A stretch of DNA of 64,000 bases from an uncultured Poribacteria bacterium (lineage in GTDB: Bacteria; Poribacteria; WGA-4E; WGA-3G). The notes beneath the pieces were generated by a model, which was given only the letters and a program-made list of their open reading frames with translations, had not been told where the DNA came from and ran no database searches. Below, in pieces: positions 33,863-40,699 of the stretch. The stretch is from positions 1,178,001-1,242,000 of the forward strand of contig OX639992.1 in the NCBI GenBank assembly GCA_951828515.1, read 5' to 3'. The position numbers and the translations under genes were made by a program. Each line of letters begins with the position of its first letter. Position 1 is the first letter of the stretch.

Positions 33863-34621
33863 ATGAAAGTTCTATTTTTTATGACCCTCGTTATCAGTTT
33901 GGCAATGCCCGGCACACTTTGGGCGAAAAATCTGGCACTGGAGTTAGATGGGGCGACGGCTATTGAAGTCCCAAACAGTGACAGCTTAAATCCGAAAACT
34001 GCGATAACGATAGAAGCGTGGATGAACATGAGCAAACCTGTCGGTGAGTGCCTTGCAAAGGACTGGGGCGGTCAAAGGGATTACATCTTTCCAGAGATTG
34101 TCCAAAATGGAAACGGATTACGGTTTGTCCTCTGGCCCGGCACGAAAATCCTTGATGTCCCTGGATTGGAGCCCAACAAATGGCAACATGTCGCTGGCGT
34201 CTGGGACGGTAAAGAGATGCGAACATATATTGATGGGGAGGAGAAGGGTGCGGCACCTTTTGGAGCAAAGGAATTAGCGGCAACCGACGCTTCGCTGTAT
34301 ATCGGTGTCGGTGATAGTAAAAGTTGGTTCTGTACAGGCTCCATTGATGAAATCCGTATCTGGGAAGTCGCTCGGACCGAAGAAGAAATCAACGAGTTCA
34401 TGATGAAGGTGCTCAACGGCGATGAACAGGGCTTAAACGCACATTACACTTTCGATGAAGGCAACGCCAACGATAACACCAAAAACGGAAACGATGGTGA
34501 CGGTGGGTTTGGAAAGGCGAATTACGTTGATGTTACCAACGTCTTGGATCTCGAACCGCTTTCTGTTGACCCGGACGATAAACTGACGACTACGTGGGCA
34601 TGGGTGAAACAGACCCGATAA
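33863..34621 (+). CDS. Exported LamG-domain protein with C-terminal TTWAWVK motif
   Basis: A 252-residue protein with a signal peptide (KVLFFMTLVISLAMPGTLWA) and one LamG/concanavalin-like domain: ALELDGATAIEVPNSDSLNPKTAITIEAWM, then WQHVAGVWDGKEMRTYIDGEEKGAA and SIDEIRIWEVARTEEEINEFM, the usual laminin-G pattern of this large family. It probably binds a polysaccharide outside the cell. The end, VDPDDKLTTTWAWVKQTR, matches the C-termini of the proteins at 13192 and 61211. AGGAGG precedes the ATG. Confidence 0.9.
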   Translation: MKVLFFMTLVISLAMPGTLWAKNLALELDGATAIEVPNSDSLNPKTAITIEAWMNMSKPVGECLAKDWGGQRDYIFPEIVQNGNGLRFVLWPGTKILDVPGLEPNKWQHVAGVWDGKEMRTYIDGEEKGAAPFGAKELAATDASLYIGVGDSKSWFCTGSIDEIRIWEVARTEEEINEFMMKVLNGDEQGLNAHYTFDEGNANDNTKNGNDGDGGFGKANYVDVTNVLDLEPLSVDPDDKLTTTWAWVKQTR

Positions 34622-34644
34622 TTGGTTTCAGAAGGAATAAGAAA

Positions 34645-35466
34645 TTGTATCAACCTTCAGATGAGATTCTTTCGTTTTACAGACAGACACAAGAATCGGA
34701 AAGACTTACGACCCATACCAAAGGTCAGTTGGAATTTGTACGTACCCAAGAGATCATCACACGCTATTTGCCCGCACCACCGGCAGTGGTTTTGGACATC
34801 GGTGGCGGTTCGGGTCCCTATGCCTGTTGGTTAGCAAAAGCAGGCTATGAGGTCCACCTCGTGGATCCAGTCGATTTACATATTGAACAAGCGAAGGAAG
34901 CCTCAAACCAACAGATAGATCATCCGATCGCCAGCATATCGCTCGGTGACGCGCGGGATCTGCGTTTTTCGTCTATGTCGGCGGATGCCGTTCTGTTATT
35001 GGGACCGCTTTATCATCTGATTGATAAAAGTGAACGGCTGCTTGCACTCGGAGAGGCATACCGCGTCCTAAGAAAGGGTGGCGTTATGGTTGCCGCGGGT
35101 ATTTCACGCTTTGCGTCTATGCTCGACAGTTTTTTTGAGGGACGATTCAGGGATCCTGTTCATAGAGACATCGTTCAAAACGATCTCGAAACGGGTTACC
35201 ATCGTAACCTCACTGACACCCTCAAGTATTTTACAGATGCCTATCTTCACCGCCCGGAAGAACTCGGTTCCGAAGTTATCGAAGCGGGTTTTCAGCATCA
35301 GGCGACACTTGCTGTGGAAGGACCGGCATGGCTTTTTGAGTCGTTTAAAAATTATTGGACGGATCCGGATCTGCGTTCTGTCGTTTTAGATTTGATTCGC
35401 ATAGTCGAAGCAGAGCCTTCGCTCCTCGGTATGAGTGCGCACATCCTTGCGGTAGGGACGAAATAG
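34645..35466 (+). CDS. Class I SAM-dependent methyltransferase
   Basis: About 273 residues from TTG 34645, eight bases after AAGGA at 34632-34636. The open frame extends upstream to GTG 34594 or ATG 34600, but that would overlap the LamG gene. VVLDIGGGSGPYACWLAKAGYEVHLVDPVDLHIEQAKEA is motif I with the SAM ribose acid, and SADAVLLLGPLYHLIDKSERLLALGEAYRVLRKGGVMVAA gives motifs II-III, with GPLYHL typical of a subgroup acting on small molecules. The substrate is unknown. It is followed by the tnpB remnant. Confidence 0.85.
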   Translation: MYQPSDEILSFYRQTQESERLTTHTKGQLEFVRTQEIITRYLPAPPAVVLDIGGGSGPYACWLAKAGYEVHLVDPVDLHIEQAKEASNQQIDHPIASISLGDARDLRFSSMSADAVLLLGPLYHLIDKSERLLALGEAYRVLRKGGVMVAAGISRFASMLDSFFEGRFRDPVHRDIVQNDLETGYHRNLTDTLKYFTDAYLHRPEELGSEVIEAGFQHQATLAVEGPAWLFESFKNYWTDPDLRSVVLDLIRIVEAEPSLLGMSAHILAVGTK

Positions 35467-35542
35467 AGGGTAAGTTGCAGTTCGGTATTTCCTACTAAAA
35501 CCTATAAGAACCAGTTAGAATCTAAAGTTGTGTCATTTTTTC

Positions 35543-35571
35543 TTGACAATACTTTGAGAAAGTGCTATGAT
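35543..35571 (+). promoter_or_regulatory. Strong promoter of the structured RNA / tnpB remnant
   Basis: TTGACA at 35543-35548 and TATGAT at 35566-35571 with a 17-base spacer and TGC before the -10. The start site is expected near 35578, at the first helix of the structured region. Confidence 0.75.
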
Positions 35572-35575
35572 AAGT

Positions 35576-35659
35576 GTATCACGTGGCGAGGACTTTTCAC
35601 CTACCCACAAGGGTAGCCTCCTCGCCGACCGACAGTGAAAAGCGGTAAAAGCGTGATAC
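35576..35659 (+). ncRNA. Candidate structured RNA: nested pseudoknot in the 5' leader of a tnpB remnant
   Basis: Four perfect helices fill 84 bases. Outer helix: GTATCACG 35576-35583 with CGTGATAC 35652-35659. Helix A: GGCGAGGA 35585-35592 with TCCTCGCC 35119-type partner at 35619-35626. Helix B: CTTTTCAC 35593-35600 with GTGAAAAG 35635-35642. Hairpin C: CTACCC 35601-35606, loop ACAA, GGGTAG 35611-35616. A and B cross, so this is an H-type pseudoknot with a hairpin in its loop, and A, B and C abut without gaps on the 5' side. The order of strands is that of the nested pseudoknot of HDV-like ribozymes, but a P1.1-like pairing and a sure catalytic C are not evident. It could equally be a regulatory leader or transposon-end structure. 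Confidence 0.7.
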
Positions 35660-35669
35660 GTGAGAATCC

Positions 35670-36025
35670 ATGCCTTTACGAACACAGCAAATCGAACTGA
35701 ATCCGAATAACAAGCAATCTACGTGTATGTCTCAACATTGTGGCTATGCGCGCGTAGCGTTCAACTTTGGTTTGTCGTCGTTCAAAGTCGGTTTAGACCA
35801 AGACGAATGGCGAAGCCATGTTGACATCAAGCGTGAGTTTAACGCCGTCAAATACGATAAGTTTCACTAACGCAGCAATCAACCTGTGTCCTGTCTCATA
35901 AAGCACCGTCGCGGTGAGTTGCACCGAGACGCGAAACGCCTGTGGAGTTTCGGTAAGACCTCGTTGAGAGGCACGAAATGAAGAAGCAGGAAGTCGACAC
36001 AAACTCAAAGATCTATAGGTTTTGA
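35670..36025 (+). pseudogene. tnpB (IS200/IS605 family RNA-guided nuclease) remnant
   Basis: Frame 35670-35870 encodes LRTQQIELNPNNKQSTCMSQHCGYARVAFNFGL, the conserved N-terminus of TnpB-type proteins (helix with Asn-Lys-Gln and the CGxAR-FN pattern). At 35866 the sequence passes in another frame into TNAAINL, which matches the DRDxNAAxNL catalytic end of TnpB. A later stretch at about 35930 reads CTETRNACGVSVRPR and one at 35978 reads MKKQEVDTNSKIYRF, matching TnpB C-terminal tails after further frame changes. The RuvC core is therefore deleted and the protein inactive. ATG 35670 lies 10 bases after the last helix of the structured leader. Confidence 0.75.
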
Positions 36026-36070
36026 TAGGTTCTTTAGGTTTTGATAGGTTCTACACAACGGTGATTGATA

Positions 36071-36892
36071 ATGCCTGAAGGTCAAGTAGTTCACAAAACG
36101 GAAACACCTGTCACGGTTGAGTCGCTGCGAGCTGATTTTGAAGCACTCGGTATCGAAAAGGGGATGGTCTTACTCGTCCATTCGTCTTTGAGCGCGATGG
36201 GATGGGTCTGCGGCGGTGCTGTTGCCGTTATTATCGCACTTCAGGAAGTATTGGGGGAAACTGGCACGCTTGTGATGCCGACCCATTCGACTGACCTCAG
36301 CGATCCGAGTCAGTGGGAGAATCCGCCCGTGCCGGCATCGTGGTGGCAAACGATACGGGAGACGATGCCTGCCTATGATCCCGATTTGACCCCGACCCGT
36401 TCAATGGGCAAAATTGTCGAAACGTTCCGAAGGCAAAAAGGTGTTCTCCGCAGCATGCATCCACAGAATTCCTTTTGTGCGAGCGGACCTCAAGCCTCTT
36501 ATGTTACAGATAACCACCCCTTGGCGTTTGGCTTTGGTGAAGACTCACCACTTGGTAGAATCTATGACTTGCACGGTTCTGTTCTGCTCCTCGGTGTTGG
36601 GCACTCAAACAATACGTCCATACATCTCGCAGAATATCGGGCAGACTTCCCAACCAAACGCGTCGTCCGAGAGGGTGCCCCGATTTCACAGTCGAGTTCA
36701 AGGGTATGGAGTACCTTTGAAAATATCGATGTAGACGCTTCGGATTTTGATCGCATCGGTGAGGATTTTTTGCGATCTGATATGGGAAAGGTGGTTCGGC
36801 ACGGCAAGGTCGGTAACGCAAATTGCCAACTGATGCCGCAACCTGCTATGGTTGACTTTGCCGTCGATTGGCTTGAGAGAAATAGAATTTAG
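36071..36892 (+). CDS. Aminoglycoside 3-N-acetyltransferase (AAC(3)/YokD family)
   Basis: A 273-residue member of the antibiotic NAT family. VLLVHSSLSAMGWVCGGAVAVIIALQEVLGETGTLVMPTHS is the acetyl-CoA-binding N-terminal signature, and GSVLLLGVGHSNNTSIHLAEYRA holds the catalytic His and conserved HLAE. Family members acetylate aminoglycosides, but many environmental ones have unknown natural substrates, so resistance should not be assumed. ATG 36071 is preferred over TTG 36065. It starts 19 bases after the tandem repeat at the end of the tnpB remnant, which could have brought it or altered its promoter. Confidence 0.9.
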   Translation: MPEGQVVHKTETPVTVESLRADFEALGIEKGMVLLVHSSLSAMGWVCGGAVAVIIALQEVLGETGTLVMPTHSTDLSDPSQWENPPVPASWWQTIRETMPAYDPDLTPTRSMGKIVETFRRQKGVLRSMHPQNSFCASGPQASYVTDNHPLAFGFGEDSPLGRIYDLHGSVLLLGVGHSNNTSIHLAEYRADFPTKRVVREGAPISQSSSRVWSTFENIDVDASDFDRIGEDFLRSDMGKVVRHGKVGNANCQLMPQPAMVDFAVDWLERNRI

Positions 36893-37198
36893 GCGCGATC
36901 TAAAAAATTGATTTTTCGTTATGTCCGTGTTATACTATAATAACGCAAGTTTCTACACAGATGTTGAAGAAACGCCCAAGCAAAAACCCCCGCTGGGGCT
37001 TTGGAGTAAACAATTCTTGATTTCTATACCCTAATTACTGATAGAAATCCGATGAGCCCAAAACCTGATGAAAATAACCTCGCTTATTTGAAAGTGGCAA
37101 CTTGGGTTATGAGAACAGATACACTGATGAGCCACTTTGTTAGGGACAAAATCTAAAAAATGAGTCTCAAACATGGATAAACCGAAGGAGAATGTCAA
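36893..37198. other. Gene-free spacer with two repeat fragments
   Basis: The 306 bases hold a GAAACGCCCAAGCAAAAAC repeat at 36969-36991 (relatives at 43400-43423 and 61098-61121) and GTGGCAACTTGGGTTAT at 37094-37110 (identical to 43604-43620). I see no gene in it. The ribosome-binding site AAGGAG of the next gene is at its end. Confidence 0.5.
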
Positions 37199-38245
37199 AT
37201 GGCGGAATTATTAAGAGAACTTCGCGTATCTAACGATGCGATGAATGATCCGGAAGAATTGCGTCACCGGATCTCGGAAGAAGGATATGTCTTTTTCAAG
37301 AAGCTGCAAAATCCCGACAAACTCTGGGCGTTGCGGCGAGAAATGCTAACGACGATGCAGGAAGGCGGTTGGCTCGTCGCGGGCACCGACCCGATGGACG
37401 GCATCGCTGATGTATCTACCCAGTGTACCGAGGGTGATCCTGAATACACGGACGTATACCATGAAGTGTATAAGTTAGAAGCGTTCCACCGTTCCGGACA
37501 CTGGCCCGAAGTCGTCGATATGGTGGAGAAGATTGTCGGTAGAGAGGTGCTACCGCATCCCCAGAAGATTGCGCGTCTCTGGTTTCCTAAGTACACGGCG
37601 CACACCACACCGATACACCAAGACTTCGTCCACTTCCAAGGGAATTTCCAGACCTATACCTGTTGGGCACCTGTCGGGGACTGTCCGATAGAATTGGGTG
37701 GTTTGGCTGTCCTACCGGGTTCGCATAAGATTAACAAAGTCATGGAGCATCACTTTTCGCTCGGTGCTGGGAGTTTGTGCGTTAATGAGGACGAGTTGTC
37801 CGGTGAGTGGCACTCTACGAACTATGAAGTTGGCGACACGCTCATCTTCCCTGCTTTGACCATTCATAAGGCACTCCCAAATTTGACCGAGGATCGGTTG
37901 CGTGTGTCGCTCGACAACCGCTATCAGGCTGCCGATGACCCGATCGCCGAGCACATGCTTGAACCGCACCTGAACATTTTCAACTCCCTCCAGTGGGAAC
38001 ACGTCTACCGCGATTGGGAGTCTGATGCGTTGAAGTATTATTGGAAGAACCGTGACTTGACTGTCCTATCAAAGGATTTAAGTTACGGGAACAAAGGGTT
38101 TGAGGAAGCGTTGGAGTTGGCAAGAGGTGGGGACGAACGCGCCATCCTACACTTAAACCGATCGGTCAAGCGTGATGCCACGACCGAATTGGCACAGCGA
38201 GCAGTTGCAGTCCTGCAAGAAATTGGGGGCGGTGTCTCCGGTTAA
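37199..38245 (+). CDS. Phytanoyl-CoA dioxygenase (PhyH) family protein
   Basis: A 348-residue Fe(II)/2-oxoglutarate-dependent oxygenase. ELRHRISEEGYVFFKKLQNPDKLWALRREM is the typical N-terminal helix-strand, HQDFVHFQGNFQTYTCWAPVGDCPIELGGLAVLPGSHK has the HxD iron-binding pair and the following jelly-roll strand, and LIFPALTIHKALPN plus DRLRVSLDNRYQ give the distal His and the 2-oxoglutarate-binding Arg. It hydroxylates an unknown small molecule. Such genes are numerous in Poribacteria. AAGGAG precedes ATG. A paralogous family member is at 43617-44372. Confidence 0.93.
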   Translation: MAELLRELRVSNDAMNDPEELRHRISEEGYVFFKKLQNPDKLWALRREMLTTMQEGGWLVAGTDPMDGIADVSTQCTEGDPEYTDVYHEVYKLEAFHRSGHWPEVVDMVEKIVGREVLPHPQKIARLWFPKYTAHTTPIHQDFVHFQGNFQTYTCWAPVGDCPIELGGLAVLPGSHKINKVMEHHFSLGAGSLCVNEDELSGEWHSTNYEVGDTLIFPALTIHKALPNLTEDRLRVSLDNRYQAADDPIAEHMLEPHLNIFNSLQWEHVYRDWESDALKYYWKNRDLTVLSKDLSYGNKGFEEALELARGGDERAILHLNRSVKRDATTELAQRAVAVLQEIGGGVSG

Positions 38246-38261
38246 AGAGGGAACCTATCCC

Positions 38262-38867
38262 ATGGCTTATAGCAATTTCACCTTAGAAACGGTGCGCGAA
38301 AAATTTCAGTTGGAGATGACTGAAGCCGCAAACATCTTTTCCAACATAGAACCCGTGCCACCGAGCGAGGCGCTCGTCGCGGAATTGGCGAAAAAGGTGC
38401 AGTTAGCGGTCGCTATAAGAACAGAAAAGGCACGCTCGGAACTTATTGTGACCAACGTCCTCGTTGAACTCCGCGAGCAATTCAATCGGCGTATCAGTCT
38501 TTTTTCGGGGATCGACTTCAGTGTCGATACAGAAAAGGGATTAACAGGAACTTGCGATTTTTTGATTAGTCTGTCGCCGGAACAATTTTATTTAGAGGCA
38601 CCCGTTATCGTTCTCGTCGAAGCAAAGAATGCTGATCCCACACTCGGCATCGGGCAGTGCGTCGCTGAAATGCTCGCAGCACAATGCTTTAATCAGCAGA
38701 AAGGCAATAGTATCTCTTGTATTTATGGAGCTACCACTACTGGCACGGAGTGGCTATTCCTCAAATTGGAGGGGCAGAAACTTTATATTGATATGTCTGT
38801 GTACGCGATTGAACGGTGTGACAAAATCCTCGGTATCCTCTCCAGTATGGTTAATCAAAAAGCGTGA
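38262..38867 (+). CDS. PD-(D/E)XK nuclease-like protein
   Basis: From ATG 38262 a 201-residue protein; a longer frame from 38172 overlaps the PhyH gene. The N-terminal half is helical (FTLETVREKFQLEMTEAANIFSNIEPVPPSE). The core reads GLTGTCDFLISLSPEQFYLEAPVIVLVEAKNADPTLGIGQCVAEMLAAQ, which carries the D...ExK arrangement of the PD-(D/E)XK fold (Asp in CDFLI, Glu and Lys in VEAKN), followed by a helix with a conserved Gln. Similar stand-alone proteins occur in cyanobacteria. The substrate is unknown. It starts 16 bases after the dioxygenase stop and may share its transcript. Confidence 0.8.
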   Translation: MAYSNFTLETVREKFQLEMTEAANIFSNIEPVPPSEALVAELAKKVQLAVAIRTEKARSELIVTNVLVELREQFNRRISLFSGIDFSVDTEKGLTGTCDFLISLSPEQFYLEAPVIVLVEAKNADPTLGIGQCVAEMLAAQCFNQQKGNSISCIYGATTTGTEWLFLKLEGQKLYIDMSVYAIERCDKILGILSSMVNQKA

Positions 38868-38891
38868 GGCGTTCCGGTAGGTATAATTAAC

Positions 38892-39575
38892 ATGGAGTTC
38901 CGTTACCAAGACATCGTTCCGTGGGGTAGATCGTTTGACGAATACCTGGGTATGTTTGACCTCTCCGAGGACGACTTGGCGCGGGACATTGTTGGCATAG
39001 GCGACGGTCCCGCGTCGTTCAATTCCTTGATGCACCAGCGAGGCACGCCAATCGTCTCGGTTGATCCGATTTACCGATACTCAGAAGCGGAATTGCGCCA
39101 GCGAATTCAGAAAACCTACGAGGATGTTATCGCGCAAGCCCGACAGAATCAGGATAAATTCGTCTGGACACACATCTCGTCTGTTGATGAATTGGCTGAA
39201 ATTAGGATGCAGGCAATGGATGCGTTCTGCCGAGACTTTGAAAGCGGCAAGCAACAAGGTCGCTACATAGATGCATCACTTCCCAATTTACCTTTTCCTG
39301 ACGGTCGCTTCGACCTTGTGCTCTCCGCACATCTCCTTTTTTTCTACTCAGCGAACAGAGATTTAGTGTTCCACCTCAATGCTGTCCGGGAACTGCTCCG
39401 TATCGGAACTGAAGTGAGAATTTTCCCAATCGTTGATGTCAACAGCAACCCTTCCCCTTTCTTATCACCTGTTGTTGACGAACTTAAAAAAGACGGGATC
39501 ATTTGCGCAGTGGAATGTGTCCCGTATCACTTCCAGAAAACAGGGAATGAGATGCTGCGGTTAAGGGCATGCTGA
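38892..39575 (+). CDS. SAM-dependent methyltransferase-like protein of unknown function
   Basis: A 227-residue protein. IVGIGDGPASFNSLMHQRGTPIVSVDPIYRYS near residues 33-64 looks like a modified SAM-binding motif I, with Asp-57 for the ribose, and LPNLPFPDGRFDLVLSAHLLFFYSANRDL covers motif II. The end IFPIVDVNSNPSPFLSPVVDELKK is typical of a distinct subgroup. Between them is a helical stretch with RQRIQKTYEDVIAQARQNQDKF. The substrate is unknown. No strong ribosome-binding site precedes ATG 38892. It is convergent with the GNAT gene (17 bases apart). Confidence 0.75.
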   Translation: MEFRYQDIVPWGRSFDEYLGMFDLSEDDLARDIVGIGDGPASFNSLMHQRGTPIVSVDPIYRYSEAELRQRIQKTYEDVIAQARQNQDKFVWTHISSVDELAEIRMQAMDAFCRDFESGKQQGRYIDASLPNLPFPDGRFDLVLSAHLLFFYSANRDLVFHLNAVRELLRIGTEVRIFPIVDVNSNPSPFLSPVVDELKKDGIICAVECVPYHFQKTGNEMLRLRAC

Positions 39576-39591
39576 TCGCCTGAATTACAGA

Positions 39592-40518
39592 CTACCACTT
39601 GTGTGTCGGTGCTTCGGAGAGATCTTTGACGAATTCGTAGGTCCAATCTACGGTCCGATACCCGCAGTTGCTATAAAAGAGGAACGCTCGGTGGTTATCC
39701 CAAGCGGTACTAATCGCTGCGTGCCGGTATCCGATTTTCTTCATCTCTTGAAGTGCGTATTGGAGCAGGTAACGTCCTAAACCCTTCCCCTGAAAATCGT
39801 CCTCAATACCGAGCCACGTCGTATGAAGCCAGGTTTGTGCATCGGTATGGCTTGAGAACTCACCACCACCAAGGGATTCACAGATACCGACCTGTTCACC
39901 GTTTTGGTGCGCGAGCACAGTGCAATTTGGAAATTGTCCGCGTCCGTCCTTCCACTCGACAGAAAGCTTTACCGGTAGACTTGAAGGGATGGGTGTAATG
40001 GAATAGTCTTCCCAATCCAAAAAGACCTCACCACTCGAACGTCGGTATCCGTTAAATCCGAGGAGTCCCTGAACTTGATCCAGTGCATCGGATAGATAGG
40101 CGTGTTCAAAATGATAGAAACGATACTGACATTCCTGTGGGAAAGCGGAAATTTGGGAAACGTTGAACGTTTTCAGATGTGCCTCCGCTTTTTCAAGCAC
40201 GACTTGTCCAGCGCGCCGGGCACCGCGTTCGTAACCGAAAAACCGAATAACACCTAATTTCTCCTCCCTATTTTCTCCAGATCGACTGATACCAACGTGA
40301 ATAAACGCCTGTATAACACCGTCCGCTACCGCGATAAAGGCAGCTTCGGAATCGAGGCCATCATCCTTTATATCGGCTTTGTCGGCAGTAATTCGGTGCA
40401 TTGCAATAGCGAATTCTTCCTCTTTCACTGGATAGCAATGCGGCACGTTGGCGGTCATACGGTTGTAAAATTGGGTTAAAGGTTCTTGCATATTGGGTGT
40501 GTATTGGATAATTTCCAT
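39592..40518 (-). CDS. GNAT family N-acetyltransferase, two-domain
   Basis: A 308-residue protein, about twice the single GNAT length. The C-terminal half is a clear GNAT: TWLGIEDDFQGKGLGRYLLQYALQEMKKIGYRHAAISTAWDNHRAFLFYSNCGYRTV contains the acetyl-CoA pyrophosphate loop (QGKGLG). The N-terminal half (AAFIAVADGVIQAFIHVGISR) keeps the fold but not the loop, so it may bind substrate or be degenerate. The acceptor is unknown. AGGAGGA precedes ATG 40518. It is convergent with the methyltransferase-like gene, with 16 bases between the stops. Confidence 0.88.
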   Translation of the reverse strand: MEIIQYTPNMQEPLTQFYNRMTANVPHCYPVKEEEFAIAMHRITADKADIKDDGLDSEAAFIAVADGVIQAFIHVGISRSGENREEKLGVIRFFGYERGARRAGQVVLEKAEAHLKTFNVSQISAFPQECQYRFYHFEHAYLSDALDQVQGLLGFNGYRRSSGEVFLDWEDYSITPIPSSLPVKLSVEWKDGRGQFPNCTVLAHQNGEQVGICESLGGGEFSSHTDAQTWLHTTWLGIEDDFQGKGLGRYLLQYALQEMKKIGYRHAAISTAWDNHRAFLFYSNCGYRTVDWTYEFVKDLSEAPTHKW

Positions 40519-40629
40519 CTGTTCCTCCTAATTTTTTGTTTGTAGTCGCGTAATTCTGCGGCGTACTCGCCCAAATGCGACGTGCATTATTGCGCCTTGC
40601 GTAAGTCCTATTACTTATACAGCAGAAAA

Positions 40630-40654
40630 TTGGCGGGGTTCGTAACCCCGCCAA
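40630..40654. repeat. TTGGCGGGGTT-CGT-AACCCCGCCAA hairpin repeat
   Basis: An 11-bp perfect stem and three-base loop between two minus-strand genes. Same family as 17796-17816 and 24974-24994. It could act as a terminator for the metalloprotease transcript but lacks a T-run. Confidence 0.65.
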
Positions 40655-40699
40655 TAGATATATGGTTTACAGAAATTCTAACGGAAAATATAGAACCCT

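Larger units (their letters stand above)
35541..36052 (+). mobile_element. Internally deleted IS605/IS1341-type (tnpB) element
   Basis: The stretch keeps a promoter and structured leader, the first 66 codons of tnpB, and its last part, with the middle of about 300 codons missing. The right side ends with two copies of TAGGTTTTGATAGGTTCT (36016-36033 and 36035-36052). The left flank at 35499-35514 carries AAAACCTATAAGAACC, a partial inverse of those units. Exact ends cannot be set from one copy. In this family the 3' end of tnpB overlaps the guide (omega) RNA scaffold, so that scaffold may survive. Confidence 0.6.

Noticed and set aside
35576-35659. Firm assignment as an HDV-like ribozyme
   Set aside because: Strand order fits, but no P1.1 pairing, a long P3 and no unique catalytic cytosine; kept only as one hypothesis.
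36071-36892. AAC(3)-like gene as an acquired antibiotic-resistance cassette
   Set aside because: Lies next to a transposon remnant, but codon use and neighbours look ordinary and environmental members have unknown substrates; no integron or resistance context.
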